This document shows positions 42,117-51,620 of a DNA stretch of 64,000 nucleotides, one piece after another (the first letter of the stretch is position 1; each line of letters starts with the position of its first letter). The notes beneath the pieces are model-generated. The model saw only the letters and a program-made list of their open reading frames with translations. It had not been told where the DNA came from and ran no database searches. The translations under genes were made by a program, and so were the position numbers. This DNA comes from Sinisalibacter lacisalsi (GTDB lineage Bacteria > Pseudomonadota > Alphaproteobacteria > Rhodobacterales > Rhodobacteraceae), in contig NZ_BMGI01000002.1 of the NCBI RefSeq assembly GCF_014640115.1, positions 620,001 to 684,000 on the forward strand. The letters are read 5' to 3'.

Positions 42117-44387
42117 TCACTCGGCCGCGTCGCGGGCCTGGTCCACCGGCCGCACCGGCAGCCGCACCACGACGCGCGCGCCGGGCCGGTCGGTGCCGCC
42201 GAACATCTCGGCATCGAGCAGGTGCAGGCTGCCGCCATGCTCCTCGATGATCTTCTTCACGATCGGCAGGCCCAGCCCGGTGCCCTTGTCGCGGGTCGTC
42301 ACGTAAGGTTCGAACAGCCGGGCCCGGTCGGCCGGCAGGCCGATGCCGTTGTCGGAAATCTCGATCACGCCCGCGCTCACATCTTCCCCCGTCTCGCGCC
42401 ACAGCCGCACCCGGACGATGGGCTGGTGCCCCTCCGGAGCCTCGCCTTTTTCGTGAAGCGTTTCAATCGCTTCGCCGGCATTTTTTATGAGGTTCGTGAG
42501 CGCCTGTCCGATCATGGTTTCGTCCAATTCGGCGAGCATCTCGCCCTGCGGCAGATCGGCCTCGATGGTCACCCCGTCCTGCCCGGCCTGCTGCAACGTC
42601 ACCGCCGAGCGCACGAGGCCGGCGAGATCGGCCGGCTTGCGGTCGGGTTCGGGCATCCGCGCGAACTTGGAGAACTCGTCGACGATCCGGCGCAGATCCT
42701 CGGTCTGGCGCACGATCACCCCGGTGAGGTTTTCCAGGTCCTCGGCGTCGGGCTCATCCAGCTTGCGGCCGAACTTGCGCTTGATGCGCTCGGCGGAGAG
42801 CTGGATCGGGGTGAGCGGGTTCTTGATCTCGTGCGCGATCCGGCGCGCCACGTCGCCCCAGGCGGCCATGCGCTGCGCGGTGACGAGATCGGTCACGTCG
42901 TCGAAGGCGATCACGTAGCCCTCGATCGCGCCGGTGTCGGAGAAGCGCGGCGCCATCCGCACCAGCAGCCGTTCCTGCCGCCCCATGCGGCTGAGGCCGA
43001 GCTCTTCCTGAACCCGCTCGCCGCCGACATTGGTGAGCCGGTCGAGCAGCGGCGCGAACTCGGGCACCACGAGGCCGAGATCGGCATGTTCCGGCTCGCT
43101 GCGGTCGAGCCCCAGCATCGCCTGCGCGGCGCGGTTGAGAAAGGTGATCCGGCCATCGGCGTCGAGCCCGATCACCCCGGCCGTGACCGAGGCGAGCACC
43201 GAATCGAACAGCCGCCGGCGGCGCTCGATCTGGTCGGTGTTCTCCAGCAGCCGGTCGCGCTGAAGCTTGAGCTGGCGCGTCATGCGGTTGAACAGCCCCG
43301 AAAGCTGCTCGATCTCGTCGCCGGTCTCCTCCTCGATCACCTGCACGTCGAGGTCGCCGGCCCCCACCCGCTCGGCGGCGAGCGCGAGCCGGCCCACCGG
43401 CCGCGCGAGGCGTTCGGCGAACCACATGCCGAGCCAGGTCGCCGCCAGGATCAGGATCGCGGCGAAGCCGAGGTAGATCAGCCCGAACTCGAACAGCACC
43501 TGGCTGCGCTGGCTTTCGAGCTGCTGGTAGAAGCGCACGGTTTCCTGGGTTTCGTCGAGCAGGTTGAGGATCTCGCCGTCGACATCGCGCGAGACGTAGA
43601 GGAAATGGTCGGCAAAGGCGTCGAGCCGCACCAGCGCGCGGAACTCGTCGATATCCCAGTCCTCGATGATGACGGTTTCGCCGGTCAGCGCGGTCTCGAT
43701 CGCTTCCGCCGGCGGGCGTTCGTAGTCGAACAGGTAGGAGCGGTCGCCGCGCAGGCGGATCTCGCCGGTGCCGTCGATGATGTAGGCCTCGCGAAGCCCC
43801 CGCTGGATGCGGCCCTGCGCCTGCGCCAGCGCCTGCCGCAATTGCGCATCGGAGAGGAACACGTTGGCCTGCTTGGACAGGTTGAGAAAGGCCGCGACCG
43901 CCTCGGAATCCTGTTCGAGGCCGACGCGATGCTCTTCCTCGTAGGCCTGCGCGGCGGCGAGCGAATTGCCCACCACCCGGCTCACCCGGTCGGAAAACCA
44001 GCCCTCGAGCCCGACGTTGACGGTGAGCACCGCGAACACCGCCACCAGCACGGTGGGCAGGAGCGCGAGCAGGGCGAAGGCGCCGGTCAGCCGCAGGTGC
44101 AGCCGCGAGCCCGCCGACTTGGCGCGGCGCGCGCCCACCATCCGCACCAGCCCGATCAGCACCAGCGCCGCGACGGTGAGAACATAGACGAAATCGGCCA
44201 GCAGCACGAGCCGGAGGGCGTTGGATTCGACCCCCTGGTCGAGCGGTCCGAGCACCAGGTAGGTGAGGACGGCCAGGGCCGGGCCGAGCACCACGATGCC
44301 GAAGGTGAGCGCTGCGCGCGCCTGCCGCATGCGCCTGAGCCGCGCAAGGCGCTCCCACGTCCATCGCTTCGAATCGCTGCCCGCCAC
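42117..44387 (-). CDS. ntrY: nitrogen regulation sensor histidine kinase NtrY
   Basis: About 756 residues from the GTG at 44387, favoured by GGGGG four bases upstream; an ATG at 44438 would add 17 residues but lacks a well-placed ribosome site. Four membrane segments (one pair near the start, then about 85-110 and 290-315) frame a periplasmic sensor; then HAMP, PAS (LDADGRITFLNRAA), HisKA with the phospho-acceptor in RRIAHEIKNPLTP, and HATPase with NLIKNAGEA, DNGIGL and GTGLGLPIV. It phosphorylates NtrX. Confidence 0.95.
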   Translation of the reverse strand: MAGSDSKRWTWERLARLRRMRQARAALTFGIVVLGPALAVLTYLVLGPLDQGVESNALRLVLLADFVYVLTVAALVLIGLVRMVGARRAKSAGSRLHLRLTGAFALLALLPTVLVAVFAVLTVNVGLEGWFSDRVSRVVGNSLAAAQAYEEEHRVGLEQDSEAVAAFLNLSKQANVFLSDAQLRQALAQAQGRIQRGLREAYIIDGTGEIRLRGDRSYLFDYERPPAEAIETALTGETVIIEDWDIDEFRALVRLDAFADHFLYVSRDVDGEILNLLDETQETVRFYQQLESQRSQVLFEFGLIYLGFAAILILAATWLGMWFAERLARPVGRLALAAERVGAGDLDVQVIEEETGDEIEQLSGLFNRMTRQLKLQRDRLLENTDQIERRRRLFDSVLASVTAGVIGLDADGRITFLNRAAQAMLGLDRSEPEHADLGLVVPEFAPLLDRLTNVGGERVQEELGLSRMGRQERLLVRMAPRFSDTGAIEGYVIAFDDVTDLVTAQRMAAWGDVARRIAHEIKNPLTPIQLSAERIKRKFGRKLDEPDAEDLENLTGVIVRQTEDLRRIVDEFSKFARMPEPDRKPADLAGLVRSAVTLQQAGQDGVTIEADLPQGEMLAELDETMIGQALTNLIKNAGEAIETLHEKGEAPEGHQPIVRVRLWRETGEDVSAGVIEISDNGIGLPADRARLFEPYVTTRDKGTGLGLPIVKKIIEEHGGSLHLLDAEMFGGTDRPGARVVVRLPVRPVDQARDAAE

Positions 44388-44458
44388 GTGACCCCCAAAG
44401 AACACCGCGCATGGCCAAGCCGCCGCCCTGCGGCGCATATGCCACGGCTGTGGCCCTT

Positions 44459-45832
44459 TTACATCAACTTGCGGCGGCGTGTCACCTCGATTCCCAGCTC
44501 GGTGATCTTCTTTCGCAGGGTGTTCCGGTTGATGCCGAGAAGATCGGCGCAGCGCGCCTGGTTGCCGCCGGTGGCATCGAGCGCGATCTCGATCAGCGGC
44601 ACCTCGATCTCGCGCAGCACGCGCTGGTAGACACCGGGCGGCGGCAGCGAGCCGCCGTGCAGATCGAAATACCGCTTGAGATGGCGGGCGACCGAGGCGC
44701 CGAGGTTCTCGGCCTCGTCGAGCGCCACCATCGGGCCGCCCGAAGGCGCGCCGAGCGTCGCCTCGACCTCGGCGCGCGAAATCTCGGCCTCGGTGCCGGT
44801 GACCATCAGCCGCTGGATGGTGTTTTCCAGCTGGCGCACGTTGCCGGGCCAGGGATAGGCGCGCAGCACCTCCGCCGCCTCATCCGACAGCGCGCGCGGC
44901 GTCATCCCGTCGCGTTCGGCGCGCAGCAGGAAGTGCTCGGCCAGCGCCGGAATATCCTCGATGCGCTCACGCAGCGACGGCACCGGGATGGTGACGCCGC
45001 CGAGGCGATAGTAGAGATCCTGCCGGAAGCCGCCCGACTTCAGCCGCCGGGCAAGATCGCCCTGCGAGGTGGCGAGGATGCGCGGGGCGTGGTCGGTGAG
45101 GCTGTCGAGCATCCGGGTGATGCGGGCCTGGGCGTCGGCGTCGAGATCGCCGATCTCGTCGAACAGCAGCGTCCCCTGCCCGACCTTGGCGAGCAGCTTC
45201 GCCGGGCCTTCCATCGGCACCAGGTCGTCGGGGGTGGCGACGACGAAGGGCAGCGAGCGGCGATCGGAGAAATCGTGGATCGCGCGCGCGATCAGGCTCT
45301 TGCCGGTGCCGCTTTCGCCGGTGATGAGCACCGCCAGTTCGGTGTTCATCACCCGCGCCACCAGCCGGTAGAGCGCCTGCATCGCCGGGGTGCGGCCCAC
45401 CAGCGGCAGATCGGCGCTCTGCCCCACCGCCTCGGCGCCGTCGCTGCGCCTGGGCGGCGGCATCCGGCGCTTCTGTTCCAGCGCCCGGGCGGCGCGCTTC
45501 ATCAGGTCGGGCAGGTCGAAGGGCTTGGGCAGGTAGTCGAAGGCTTCCTTCTCGGCGGCCTGGATCGCGGTCATGATCGTGTTCTGCGCCGAGATCACGA
45601 TCACCGGCAGATCGGGCCGCATGTGCGCGATCTCGGGCAGCGCGTCGAGCCCGTTGCCGTCGGGCATGACCACGTCGGAAATCACCAGATCTCCCCGCCC
45701 CTCCTCGACCCAGCGCTTGAGGGTGACGAGCGACGAGGTCGCATGCACCCGGCAGCCGGCGCGGGTGAGCGCCTGGGTTAGCACGGTGCGGATCGTGCGG
45801 TCGTCGTCGGCAACGAGGACGGTGCCATCCAT
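44459..45832 (-). CDS. ntrC: nitrogen regulation response regulator NtrC
   Basis: 457 residues: receiver ([24 protein letters not shown]), AAA+ ([20 protein letters not shown]) and a Fis-type HTH ([21 protein letters not shown]). The sigma-54 loop is deleted; [17 protein letters not shown] replaces the GAFTGA region. This is the known form in Rhodobacter capsulatus, where NtrC activates sigma-70 RNA polymerase. Partner of NtrB, 6 bases downstream of ntrB. Confidence 0.97.
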   Translation of the reverse strand: MDGTVLVADDDRTIRTVLTQALTRAGCRVHATSSLVTLKRWVEEGRGDLVISDVVMPDGNGLDALPEIAHMRPDLPVIVISAQNTIMTAIQAAEKEAFDYLPKPFDLPDLMKRAARALEQKRRMPPPRRSDGAEAVGQSADLPLVGRTPAMQALYRLVARVMNTELAVLITGESGTGKSLIARAIHDFSDRRSLPFVVATPDDLVPMEGPAKLLAKVGQGTLLFDEIGDLDADAQARITRMLDSLTDHAPRILATSQGDLARRLKSGGFRQDLYYRLGGVTIPVPSLRERIEDIPALAEHFLLRAERDGMTPRALSDEAAEVLRAYPWPGNVRQLENTIQRLMVTGTEAEISRAEVEATLGAPSGGPMVALDEAENLGASVARHLKRYFDLHGGSLPPPGVYQRVLREIEVPLIEIALDATGGNQARCADLLGINRNTLRKKITELGIEVTRRRKLM

Positions 45833-45838
45833 CGGGGT

Positions 45839-46900
45839 TTACTCCTTGTCTTTCGGGGCGACCGGCAGCGAGATGCGAAAGCGCGTCTTGCCCGGCACGC
45901 TGTCGACGGAAATCCAGCCGTCATGGTCGGAGATGATCTTGGAGACGAGCGCGAGGCCGAGCCCGGTGCCGTTCTCGCGCCCCGAGACGAAAGGCTCGAA
46001 CACCTGCGCCGCGATCTCCGGCGGCAGGCCCGGGCCGTCGTCGCAGATCTCGACCTGCAGCGGCAGGCCCGCGCCGCTGCCATCGGGGCGCCTGAGCCTG
46101 AGCGCGTGATCGTAGAAGGAGCGGATGCGGATCGTGCCGCCGCCCTCTCCGGCCGCCTCGGCGGCGTTCTTGAGCAGGTTGAGAAACACCTGCATGAACT
46201 GGTCGGGGTCGACGTAGGTGGGCGGCAGCGAGGGATCGTAATCCTCCACCAGCCGCATCTTGGCAGCAAAGCCCACCTCGGCCGATTTCTGCGCCCGGTC
46301 GAGCAGGTCGTGGATATTGACCACCTGGCGCTCGGGCGGGCGCAGGTTGCCGAATTGCTCCACCTGGTCGAGCAGCGCCACGATCCGGCGGCTCTCGGTC
46401 ACGATCAGGTCGGTCAGTTCCAGGTCGTCGCCCTTGAGGCCCATCGACAGGAGCTGCGCCGCCCCGGTGATGCCCGCGAGCGGGTTCTTGATCTCGTGCG
46501 CCAGCATCTCGGCCATGCCGATCGCCGAGCGCGCCGCCGACTTCACCCCCATCGACTTGCCGAGCCGCACCGCGAGGTTGCGCGGGTGCAGCAGGATCAG
46601 AACGTCCTCGCCGCCCTGCACGGGCGCGATCTGCACGTTGCATTCCACCGGCGGCGCGTGGCCGGCGCCGACATCGACGTTGTTGATGAACATCGGCCCC
46701 TGGTCGCGCCGGACCCGGGCGAAGGCGCCGTCGATATCCGCGTCGATCGCGAGGCGGTCGAGCACCGGCTTGCCGAGCAGCGATTTCATGCTGGCGTTGA
46801 GAAAGGATTCGCCCGCCGGGTTGACCTCGAGGATCTCATCGTCGGCGCCGATCATGATCGCGGGCACAGGCAGCGAGGCCCAGAGCGCGTCGTTGTCCAT
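45839..46900 (-). CDS. ntrB: nitrogen regulation sensor kinase NtrB
   Basis: 353-residue cytoplasmic kinase/phosphatase. N-terminal PAS domain (VPAIMIGADDEILEVNPAGE), phospho-acceptor His in MLAHEIKNPLAGITGAAQLL, N-box NLLKNAAEAAG, and the ATP lid DDGPGLP plus GTGLGLALV. No membrane segments. It responds to PII protein and controls NtrC. Its start overlaps the dusB stop by one base (TGATG). Confidence 0.97.
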   Translation of the reverse strand: MDNDALWASLPVPAIMIGADDEILEVNPAGESFLNASMKSLLGKPVLDRLAIDADIDGAFARVRRDQGPMFINNVDVGAGHAPPVECNVQIAPVQGGEDVLILLHPRNLAVRLGKSMGVKSAARSAIGMAEMLAHEIKNPLAGITGAAQLLSMGLKGDDLELTDLIVTESRRIVALLDQVEQFGNLRPPERQVVNIHDLLDRAQKSAEVGFAAKMRLVEDYDPSLPPTYVDPDQFMQVFLNLLKNAAEAAGEGGGTIRIRSFYDHALRLRRPDGSGAGLPLQVEICDDGPGLPPEIAAQVFEPFVSGRENGTGLGLALVSKIISDHDGWISVDSVPGKTRFRISLPVAPKDKE

Positions 46901-47880
46901 CAGGCGGCCTCCCGTCGCGGGGCGAGCGCGTCGGCGAGCCGGGCGCGGACATGGTCGGGATCGGGCGAAGCGAGCACCTCGCGGCGCAGGCGCGCAGGCG
47001 TGCCGGCCTCGTCCATGTACCAGCCGAGGTGCTTGCGGATCACCCGCTTGCCGAGATCGCGGCCGTAGAAGGAGAGCGAGGCGGCAAAGTGCCCGGCCAC
47101 CATCTCGACCAGCGCCGCGCCCTCGGGCACCTCCGGCCCCGGCGCCCCGGCGAGCGCCGCGCCGATCTCGGCGATGAGCCAGGGCTTGCCGCCGGTGGCG
47201 CGGCCCACCATCACGCCGTCGGCCCCCGATTGCGCGAGGGCGGTGCGGGCGTCGTCCGGCGACGCGATGTCGCCGTTGGCGATCACCGGAATGCTGACGG
47301 CCTGTTTCGTCGCCGCGATCGCCGCCCAGTCGGCCCGGCCCTTGTAGAACTGGCAGCGGGTGCGACCGTGGATCGTGATCATCCGCACCCCCGCCGCCTC
47401 GGCGCGGGCGGCGATGCCGGGCGCGTTGAGCATGTCGTCATCCCAGCCCAGCCGGGTTTTCAGCGTCACCGGCACGTCGACGGCGGAGACAACCGCCTCG
47501 ATCAGCCTGAGCGCATGGTCGGGGTCGCGCATCAGCGCCGACCCGGAAAGCCCGCCCACCACCTTCTTGGCCGGGCAGCCCATGTTGATGTCGATAATCC
47601 GCGCGCCGTTCGCCGCGACCATGCGCGCCGCCTCGCCGATCCAGTAGGGATCGCGGCCCGCGAGCTGCACCGCCGTGCCCTCGAGCCCGAAGCCCAGCTC
47701 GGCGCGTTCGCGCACCCCGGGCTTGGCCTGCACCATTTCCTGGCTCGCCACCATCTCGCTCACCACCAGCCCCGCGCCGAAGCTTTGCACGAGGTTGCGG
47801 AAGGGCAGATCGGTGATCCCCGCCATCGGCGCGAGAAAAACCGGGGGATCGAGAGTGATGTCGCCAAGCCTCACGGCCAT
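46900..47880 (-). CDS. dusB: tRNA-dihydrouridine synthase DusB (NifR3)
   Basis: 326-residue FMN-dependent TIM barrel that reduces uridine in the tRNA D-loop. Signatures: FLAPMAGITDLPFR near the start, INMGCPAKKVV with the catalytic Cys, HGRTRCQFYKG, IANGDI and GVMVGRA. The ATG at 47880, preceded by AAGGA, was preferred to one at 47910. It is the first gene of the ntr operon, as in Rhodobacter, and is divergent from ispDF. Confidence 0.96.
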   Translation of the reverse strand: MAVRLGDITLDPPVFLAPMAGITDLPFRNLVQSFGAGLVVSEMVASQEMVQAKPGVRERAELGFGLEGTAVQLAGRDPYWIGEAARMVAANGARIIDINMGCPAKKVVGGLSGSALMRDPDHALRLIEAVVSAVDVPVTLKTRLGWDDDMLNAPGIAARAEAAGVRMITIHGRTRCQFYKGRADWAAIAATKQAVSIPVIANGDIASPDDARTALAQSGADGVMVGRATGGKPWLIAEIGAALAGAPGPEVPEGAALVEMVAGHFAASLSFYGRDLGKRVIRKHLGWYMDEAGTPARLRREVLASPDPDHVRARLADALAPRREAA

Positions 47881-48048
47881 ATGCCTAATCCTTGAGCAGG
47901 TGCCTGTCATATAGCGGCGGCACGGCGGGGCCGCAAAACGCCGCGCACATTCCATGGGCGTTTTTTCGCTTCTGCACAATATTTAATCACACAAGCCGGC
48001 AGACGCGCGGCCATTGTCCTTGAAAACGGCACGGCATAAACAAGGCGC

Positions 48049-49179
48049 ATGGATATCGCGAGCATCATCGTCGCCGCCGGGCGCGGCACAAGGGCGGGCG
48101 GAGACGTGCCGAAGCAGTGGCGCGCGCTGCACGGCCGCCGGGTGGCCGACTGGAGCGTCGCCGCCTTCACCGCGCATCCGCGCATCGGCCGGGTGGTGCT
48201 GGTGCTGCACCCCGACGACCTCGGCCAGGCCGAGGGGTTCGACGGCGTGATCGTGGCCACCGGCGGGGCGACGCGTGACGCCAGCGTGCGCGCCGGGCTG
48301 GAGGCGCTGGCGGGCGATCCGCCCGGCCTCGTGCTGATCCACGACGTGGCCCGCCCGCTGGTGCGCCCGCCGGTGATCGACCGGGTGATCGACGCGCTGG
48401 CCGACAGCGCCGGCGCCGCCCCGGCGCTCGCCGTCACCGATGCGCTCTGGCGCGGTGCGGGCGGCAAGGTGGCCGGCACGCAGGACCGCGCCGCGCTCTA
48501 CCGCGCGCAGACGCCGCAGGGCTTCCGGTTCAAAGCGATCCTCGACGCCCACCGGGCGCACCCGGGCGGGGCTGCGGATGATGTGGAGGTGGCGCGCGCC
48601 GCCGGGCTTGACGTGGCAATCGTCGAGGGCGACGAGGCCAACCTGAAGATCACAACGCCCGGCGATTTCGCCCGGGCCGAGCAACTGATGGGAGAGGCAA
48701 TGGATATCCGGGTGGGGCAAGGCTATGACGTGCATGCCTTCGAGGCGGGCGAGGCCTGCATTCTCTGCGGCGTCGCGGTGCCGCATGACCGCAAGCTCAA
48801 GGGCCATTCCGACGCCGACGTGGGCATGCACGCGCTCACCGACGCGATCTACGGCGCGCTGGCGATGGGCGACATCGGCCAGCATTTCCCGCCCTCCGAC
48901 CCGCAGTGGAAGGGGGCCGAGAGCCATGTCTTTCTCACCCATGCCGTCGGGCTGGCGCGCGAGAGCGGTTACGAGATCGGCAATGTCGACGTGACGCTGA
49001 TCTGCGAACGCCCGAAGATCGGCCCGCACGCCGGCGCGATGCGCGCCGAACTTGCCCGGATCATCGGCCTCGACGCGGGCCGGGTGAGCGTCAAGGCCAC
49101 CACCTCGGAACGTCTCGGCTTCACCGGCCGCGAAGAAGGGATCGCCGCGCAGGCCGTGGCGACGCTGGTGCGGGCATGA
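48049..49179 (+). CDS. ispDF: bifunctional IspD/IspF, MEP isoprenoid pathway
   Basis: 376 residues joining two enzymes. IspD (about 1-215) begins with the nucleotide-binding [19 protein letters not shown] and has HDVARPLV. IspF (about 222-376) begins [14 protein letters not shown], with the zinc ligands of GYDVHAF and [29 protein letters not shown]. It makes CDP-methylerythritol and later the 2,4-cyclodiphosphate. Fusion is typical of alphaproteobacteria. Its TGA overlaps the pgpA ATG. Confidence 0.97.
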   Translation: MDIASIIVAAGRGTRAGGDVPKQWRALHGRRVADWSVAAFTAHPRIGRVVLVLHPDDLGQAEGFDGVIVATGGATRDASVRAGLEALAGDPPGLVLIHDVARPLVRPPVIDRVIDALADSAGAAPALAVTDALWRGAGGKVAGTQDRAALYRAQTPQGFRFKAILDAHRAHPGGAADDVEVARAAGLDVAIVEGDEANLKITTPGDFARAEQLMGEAMDIRVGQGYDVHAFEAGEACILCGVAVPHDRKLKGHSDADVGMHALTDAIYGALAMGDIGQHFPPSDPQWKGAESHVFLTHAVGLARESGYEIGNVDVTLICERPKIGPHAGAMRAELARIIGLDAGRVSVKATTSERLGFTGREEGIAAQAVATLVRA

Positions 49180-49688
49180 AGAAGATCGTCGCCAGCTTCC
49201 TCTACGTCGGCTACCTGCGCCCGGCCTCCGGCACCTGGGGCTCGCTCGCCGCCCTGCCCTTCGTCTGGGCGCTGCACGTGCTCGGCGGCCTCATGCATCC
49301 GCTCGGCGGCCCGCTCCTGCTCGCCCTCGCCGCGCTCGCGGCCTTCATCGCCGGGCTCTGGGCCACCCCGGCCGTGGCCGCCGAAACCGGCCGCGAAGAC
49401 CCCTCCGAGGTGGTGATCGACGAGGTGGTGGGGATGTGGATCGCGATGGTTCCGGTCTCGGTCGGCGCGGCGATGATGAACGCCGAGATCCTCGCGCTCT
49501 ACCCCGGCTGGATCGCGGCCTTCTTCGCCTTCCGGCTGTTCGACATCTGGAAGCCCGGCCCGATCGGCTGGGCCGACCGGCGCGGCGACGCGATGGGGGT
49601 GATGCTCGACGACGTGCTGGCCGGCATCCTCGCCGGGGTGGTCACCATCGCCCTCGCGGCGCTCTCGCACCTGTGGCTGATGGCATGA
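49176..49688 (+). CDS. pgpA: phosphatidylglycerophosphatase A
   Basis: 170 residues, membrane bound, dephosphorylates phosphatidylglycerophosphate. [16 protein letters not shown] at the start, the acidic metal-binding [16 protein letters not shown] in the middle and [15 protein letters not shown] with DDVLAGI near the end are the PgpA signatures. About four hydrophobic segments. Overlaps ispDF by four bases upstream and pncC by four downstream. Confidence 0.95.
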   Translation: MKKIVASFLYVGYLRPASGTWGSLAALPFVWALHVLGGLMHPLGGPLLLALAALAAFIAGLWATPAVAAETGREDPSEVVIDEVVGMWIAMVPVSVGAAMMNAEILALYPGWIAAFFAFRLFDIWKPGPIGWADRRGDAMGVMLDDVLAGILAGVVTIALAALSHLWLMA

Positions 49689-50158
49689 CCGACGCCGCCG
49701 CGCTCATCGACCTGTGCCGCGACAAGGGGCTGACGCTGGCCAGCGCCGAAAGCTGCACCGGCGGCATGATCGGCGCCGCGCTCACCGATATCGCCGGCTC
49801 GTCGGACGTGTTCGAGCGCGGCGTGATCACCTATTCCAACGCCGCCAAGGTGGCGCTCCTGGGCGTGTCGGAAGCCACGCTCGCCGATCACGGCGCGGTG
49901 TCGGAGGCGGTGGCGCGGGAGATGGCGGCGGGGCTGCTGGCCCGCGCGCCGGTGGATATCGCGGTTTCCGTCACCGGCATCGCCGGGCCGGGCGGATCGG
50001 AGCACAAGCCCGAGGGGCGGGTCTGCTTCGGCATCGCAACGGCGGCGGGCACCCGGTCCGAAACGGTGGAGTTCGGCGCCCTCGGCCGCGCCCGGGTGCG
50101 CGCGGCGGCCACCGCCCATGCGCTGGCCCTCGTCGCCGCGGCGGCGCGCGACGCCTGA
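49685..50158 (+). CDS. pncC: CinA C-terminal family nicotinamide-nucleotide amidohydrolase
   Basis: 157 residues, a stand-alone PncC domain that deamidates NMN to nicotinate mononucleotide and recycles pyridine nucleotides. The catalytic Ser is in SAESCTGGMIGAALTDIAGSSDVF; GVITYSNAAK and SVTGIAGPGG complete the site. The CinA N-terminal domain is absent, as is usual for the short form. Last gene of ispDF-pgpA-pncC, followed ten bases later by a palindrome triplet. Confidence 0.94.
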   Translation: MTDAAALIDLCRDKGLTLASAESCTGGMIGAALTDIAGSSDVFERGVITYSNAAKVALLGVSEATLADHGAVSEAVAREMAAGLLARAPVDIAVSVTGIAGPGGSEHKPEGRVCFGIATAAGTRSETVEFGALGRARVRAAATAHALALVAAAARDA

Positions 50159-50167
50159 GCCGGGCGG

Positions 50168-50234
50168 CGTTTTCCGTACGGAAAACGGCTCGGAAAACGT
50201 CCGTTTTCCGCTCCGAAATCCGCAGCGGATTTCG
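50168..50234. repeat. 67-base palindrome triplet, copy 2
   Basis: CGTTTTCCGTACGGAAAACG (50168-50187), CGGAAAACG-TC-CGTTTTCCG (50191-50210) and CGAAATCCG-CAG-CGGATTTCG (50214-50234), with spacers of 3 bases. Here the middle palindrome has its arms in swapped order relative to copies 1 and 3. It stands between the convergent pncC and SH3-protein genes and could serve as a two-way terminator. Confidence 0.9.
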
Positions 50235-50320
50235 CCCCACCCGCGATGAACAGCCTCACGGGCCGGCACCCCTGGCGCTGCGCGGCGCCGACGCCCCCGC
50301 GCAGGCACCTGCCCGCATCG

Positions 50321-50683
50321 CTACGGGCAGACCCCGCCGATGCTCAGATACTTGCCGTATACCCAGCCTTGCGGCGTGGGCTGGCCCCAGTAGGGCTGGG
50401 TGCAGCGGCCCGACATGCAGTAGACGTAATACCAGCTCCCGTTGCGATCCCAGACCGAGATCTCGTCACCGAGATAGAGCTCGCCGTGCTGGGCGTAGTT
50501 GGAGCCCGGCCCCGAGCGCACCGCGAGGAAGCCTGCGCCGCTGGCATGGTTGTAGTGCGACACCGGCTTCACGCCGACGACATAGCCGGTGCAATCGCCC
50601 GCGAGGGCCGGCACCGTGCTGGCCATCAGCGCGATCGCCGCGACCAGCGCGGAGCGGGTGAGCTTGCGTTTGGTGAATTTCAT
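50321..50683 (-). CDS. secreted SH3b-domain protein
   Basis: 120 residues. Sec signal peptide (Arg/Lys-rich start, core ALVAAIALMAS, cleavage after ALAG near residue 29). The mature part has the bacterial SH3 pattern FLAVRSGPGSNYAQHGELYLGDEISV followed by WYYVYC and GWVYGKYLS. Four Cys could form two disulfides. Periplasmic, possibly peptidoglycan-binding. Stands alone; convergent with pncC. Confidence 0.8.
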   Translation of the reverse strand: MKFTKRKLTRSALVAAIALMASTVPALAGDCTGYVVGVKPVSHYNHASGAGFLAVRSGPGSNYAQHGELYLGDEISVWDRNGSWYYVYCMSGRCTQPYWGQPTPQGWVYGKYLSIGGVCP

Positions 50684-50750
50684 GACAGATCCCTCCTCTG
50701 CCTGGCGCGGGCAGTCTCGCGCGCCCGCGCCGGCGCCGCCATGACCTGCG

Positions 50751-51557
50751 TCAACAGCCCCGGCGCAGCGCCTCGGGCAGCATGTCGGTGCAGGGCCAGC
50801 GCCCGGTCATCAGCGCCAGGTCCCAGCCCTGGGTGAGCCCGACCGCCACCATCGCGGCGAAGGCCGGCGCGGGGTCGTACTCGAGCCGGAGGATGCGCGC
50901 GCCGTCGGCGTCGAGCCGCAGGTAGCGCCCGCCGCGCCGCCCGTCGTGCGGCGGCAGGCCGATCATCCCGGCGTTGATCCAGCGCAGCCCCGAGATGTCG
51001 CGCTCGAAGGCCAGGCCGGCGTGGCCCGCGATCACCGCGTCGACCGGCCCGGCGGCGGCGGCGATGGCCTCGATCTCGCGGGCGAACACTTCCGCCGGCG
51101 TCGAGGGCCACAGGAAGCGCGCGGGCGCGGTGCCGCCGCCGTGCACCACCGCGTAGCGCCGCCCCTCATGGGCGAAGACGGCGATATCGGGCAGGGTTTC
51201 CATCCAGTCGCGCTGGGCGGCGGTGACCTGCCTGTCGGTGTGGCGCCACCACGCCGCCGCGATCCGCCGGGCGACGCTGCCGGGCGGGTAGCCCGAGCCG
51301 CTGTCGGCCGCGCCGGCGGCAAGCTGGCGCTCGATATTGCCGGCCACCACCGTGTGACCGTAGGCGCGGGTTGCGGCGAGGCATTCGGCCGGCTGACCGC
51401 CGATGCCGACGATGTCGCCGGTGCAGATCAAGCGGTCGCCCGGCACCCCCGCCCGGCCCGCCTCGCGCAGGAGCGCGCCGAGCGCGGCGAGGTTGGCGAG
51501 CGTGCCGCCATAGGCGATGACAGGGCCGCGCAAAGTGCCCAGATCTGCGATCCTCAT
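50751..51557 (-). CDS. calcineurin-like metallophosphoesterase
   Basis: 268 residues. The two-metal site is recognisable though divergent: early VIAYGGTLAN occupies the place of the usual GD-x-H segment, followed by CTGDIVGIG (GDxxG), VVAGNIERQL (GN-x-E in place of GNHE), HGGGTAP and AGHAGLAF (GH-x-G). The first motif lacks the usual Asp-His, so activity may be altered. Start ATG 51557 has GGGAGG upstream. Divergent from the CorC-type gene. Confidence 0.7.
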   Translation of the reverse strand: MRIADLGTLRGPVIAYGGTLANLAALGALLREAGRAGVPGDRLICTGDIVGIGGQPAECLAATRAYGHTVVAGNIERQLAAGAADSGSGYPPGSVARRIAAAWWRHTDRQVTAAQRDWMETLPDIAVFAHEGRRYAVVHGGGTAPARFLWPSTPAEVFAREIEAIAAAAGPVDAVIAGHAGLAFERDISGLRWINAGMIGLPPHDGRRGGRYLRLDADGARILRLEYDPAPAFAAMVAVGLTQGWDLALMTGRWPCTDMLPEALRRGC

Positions 51558-51620
51558 GCGGCCCTCCCTTGAAACGCAGGCCCCGCCCCGCCATAGAAGG
51601 ACAACCTCCATCGAAAGACA

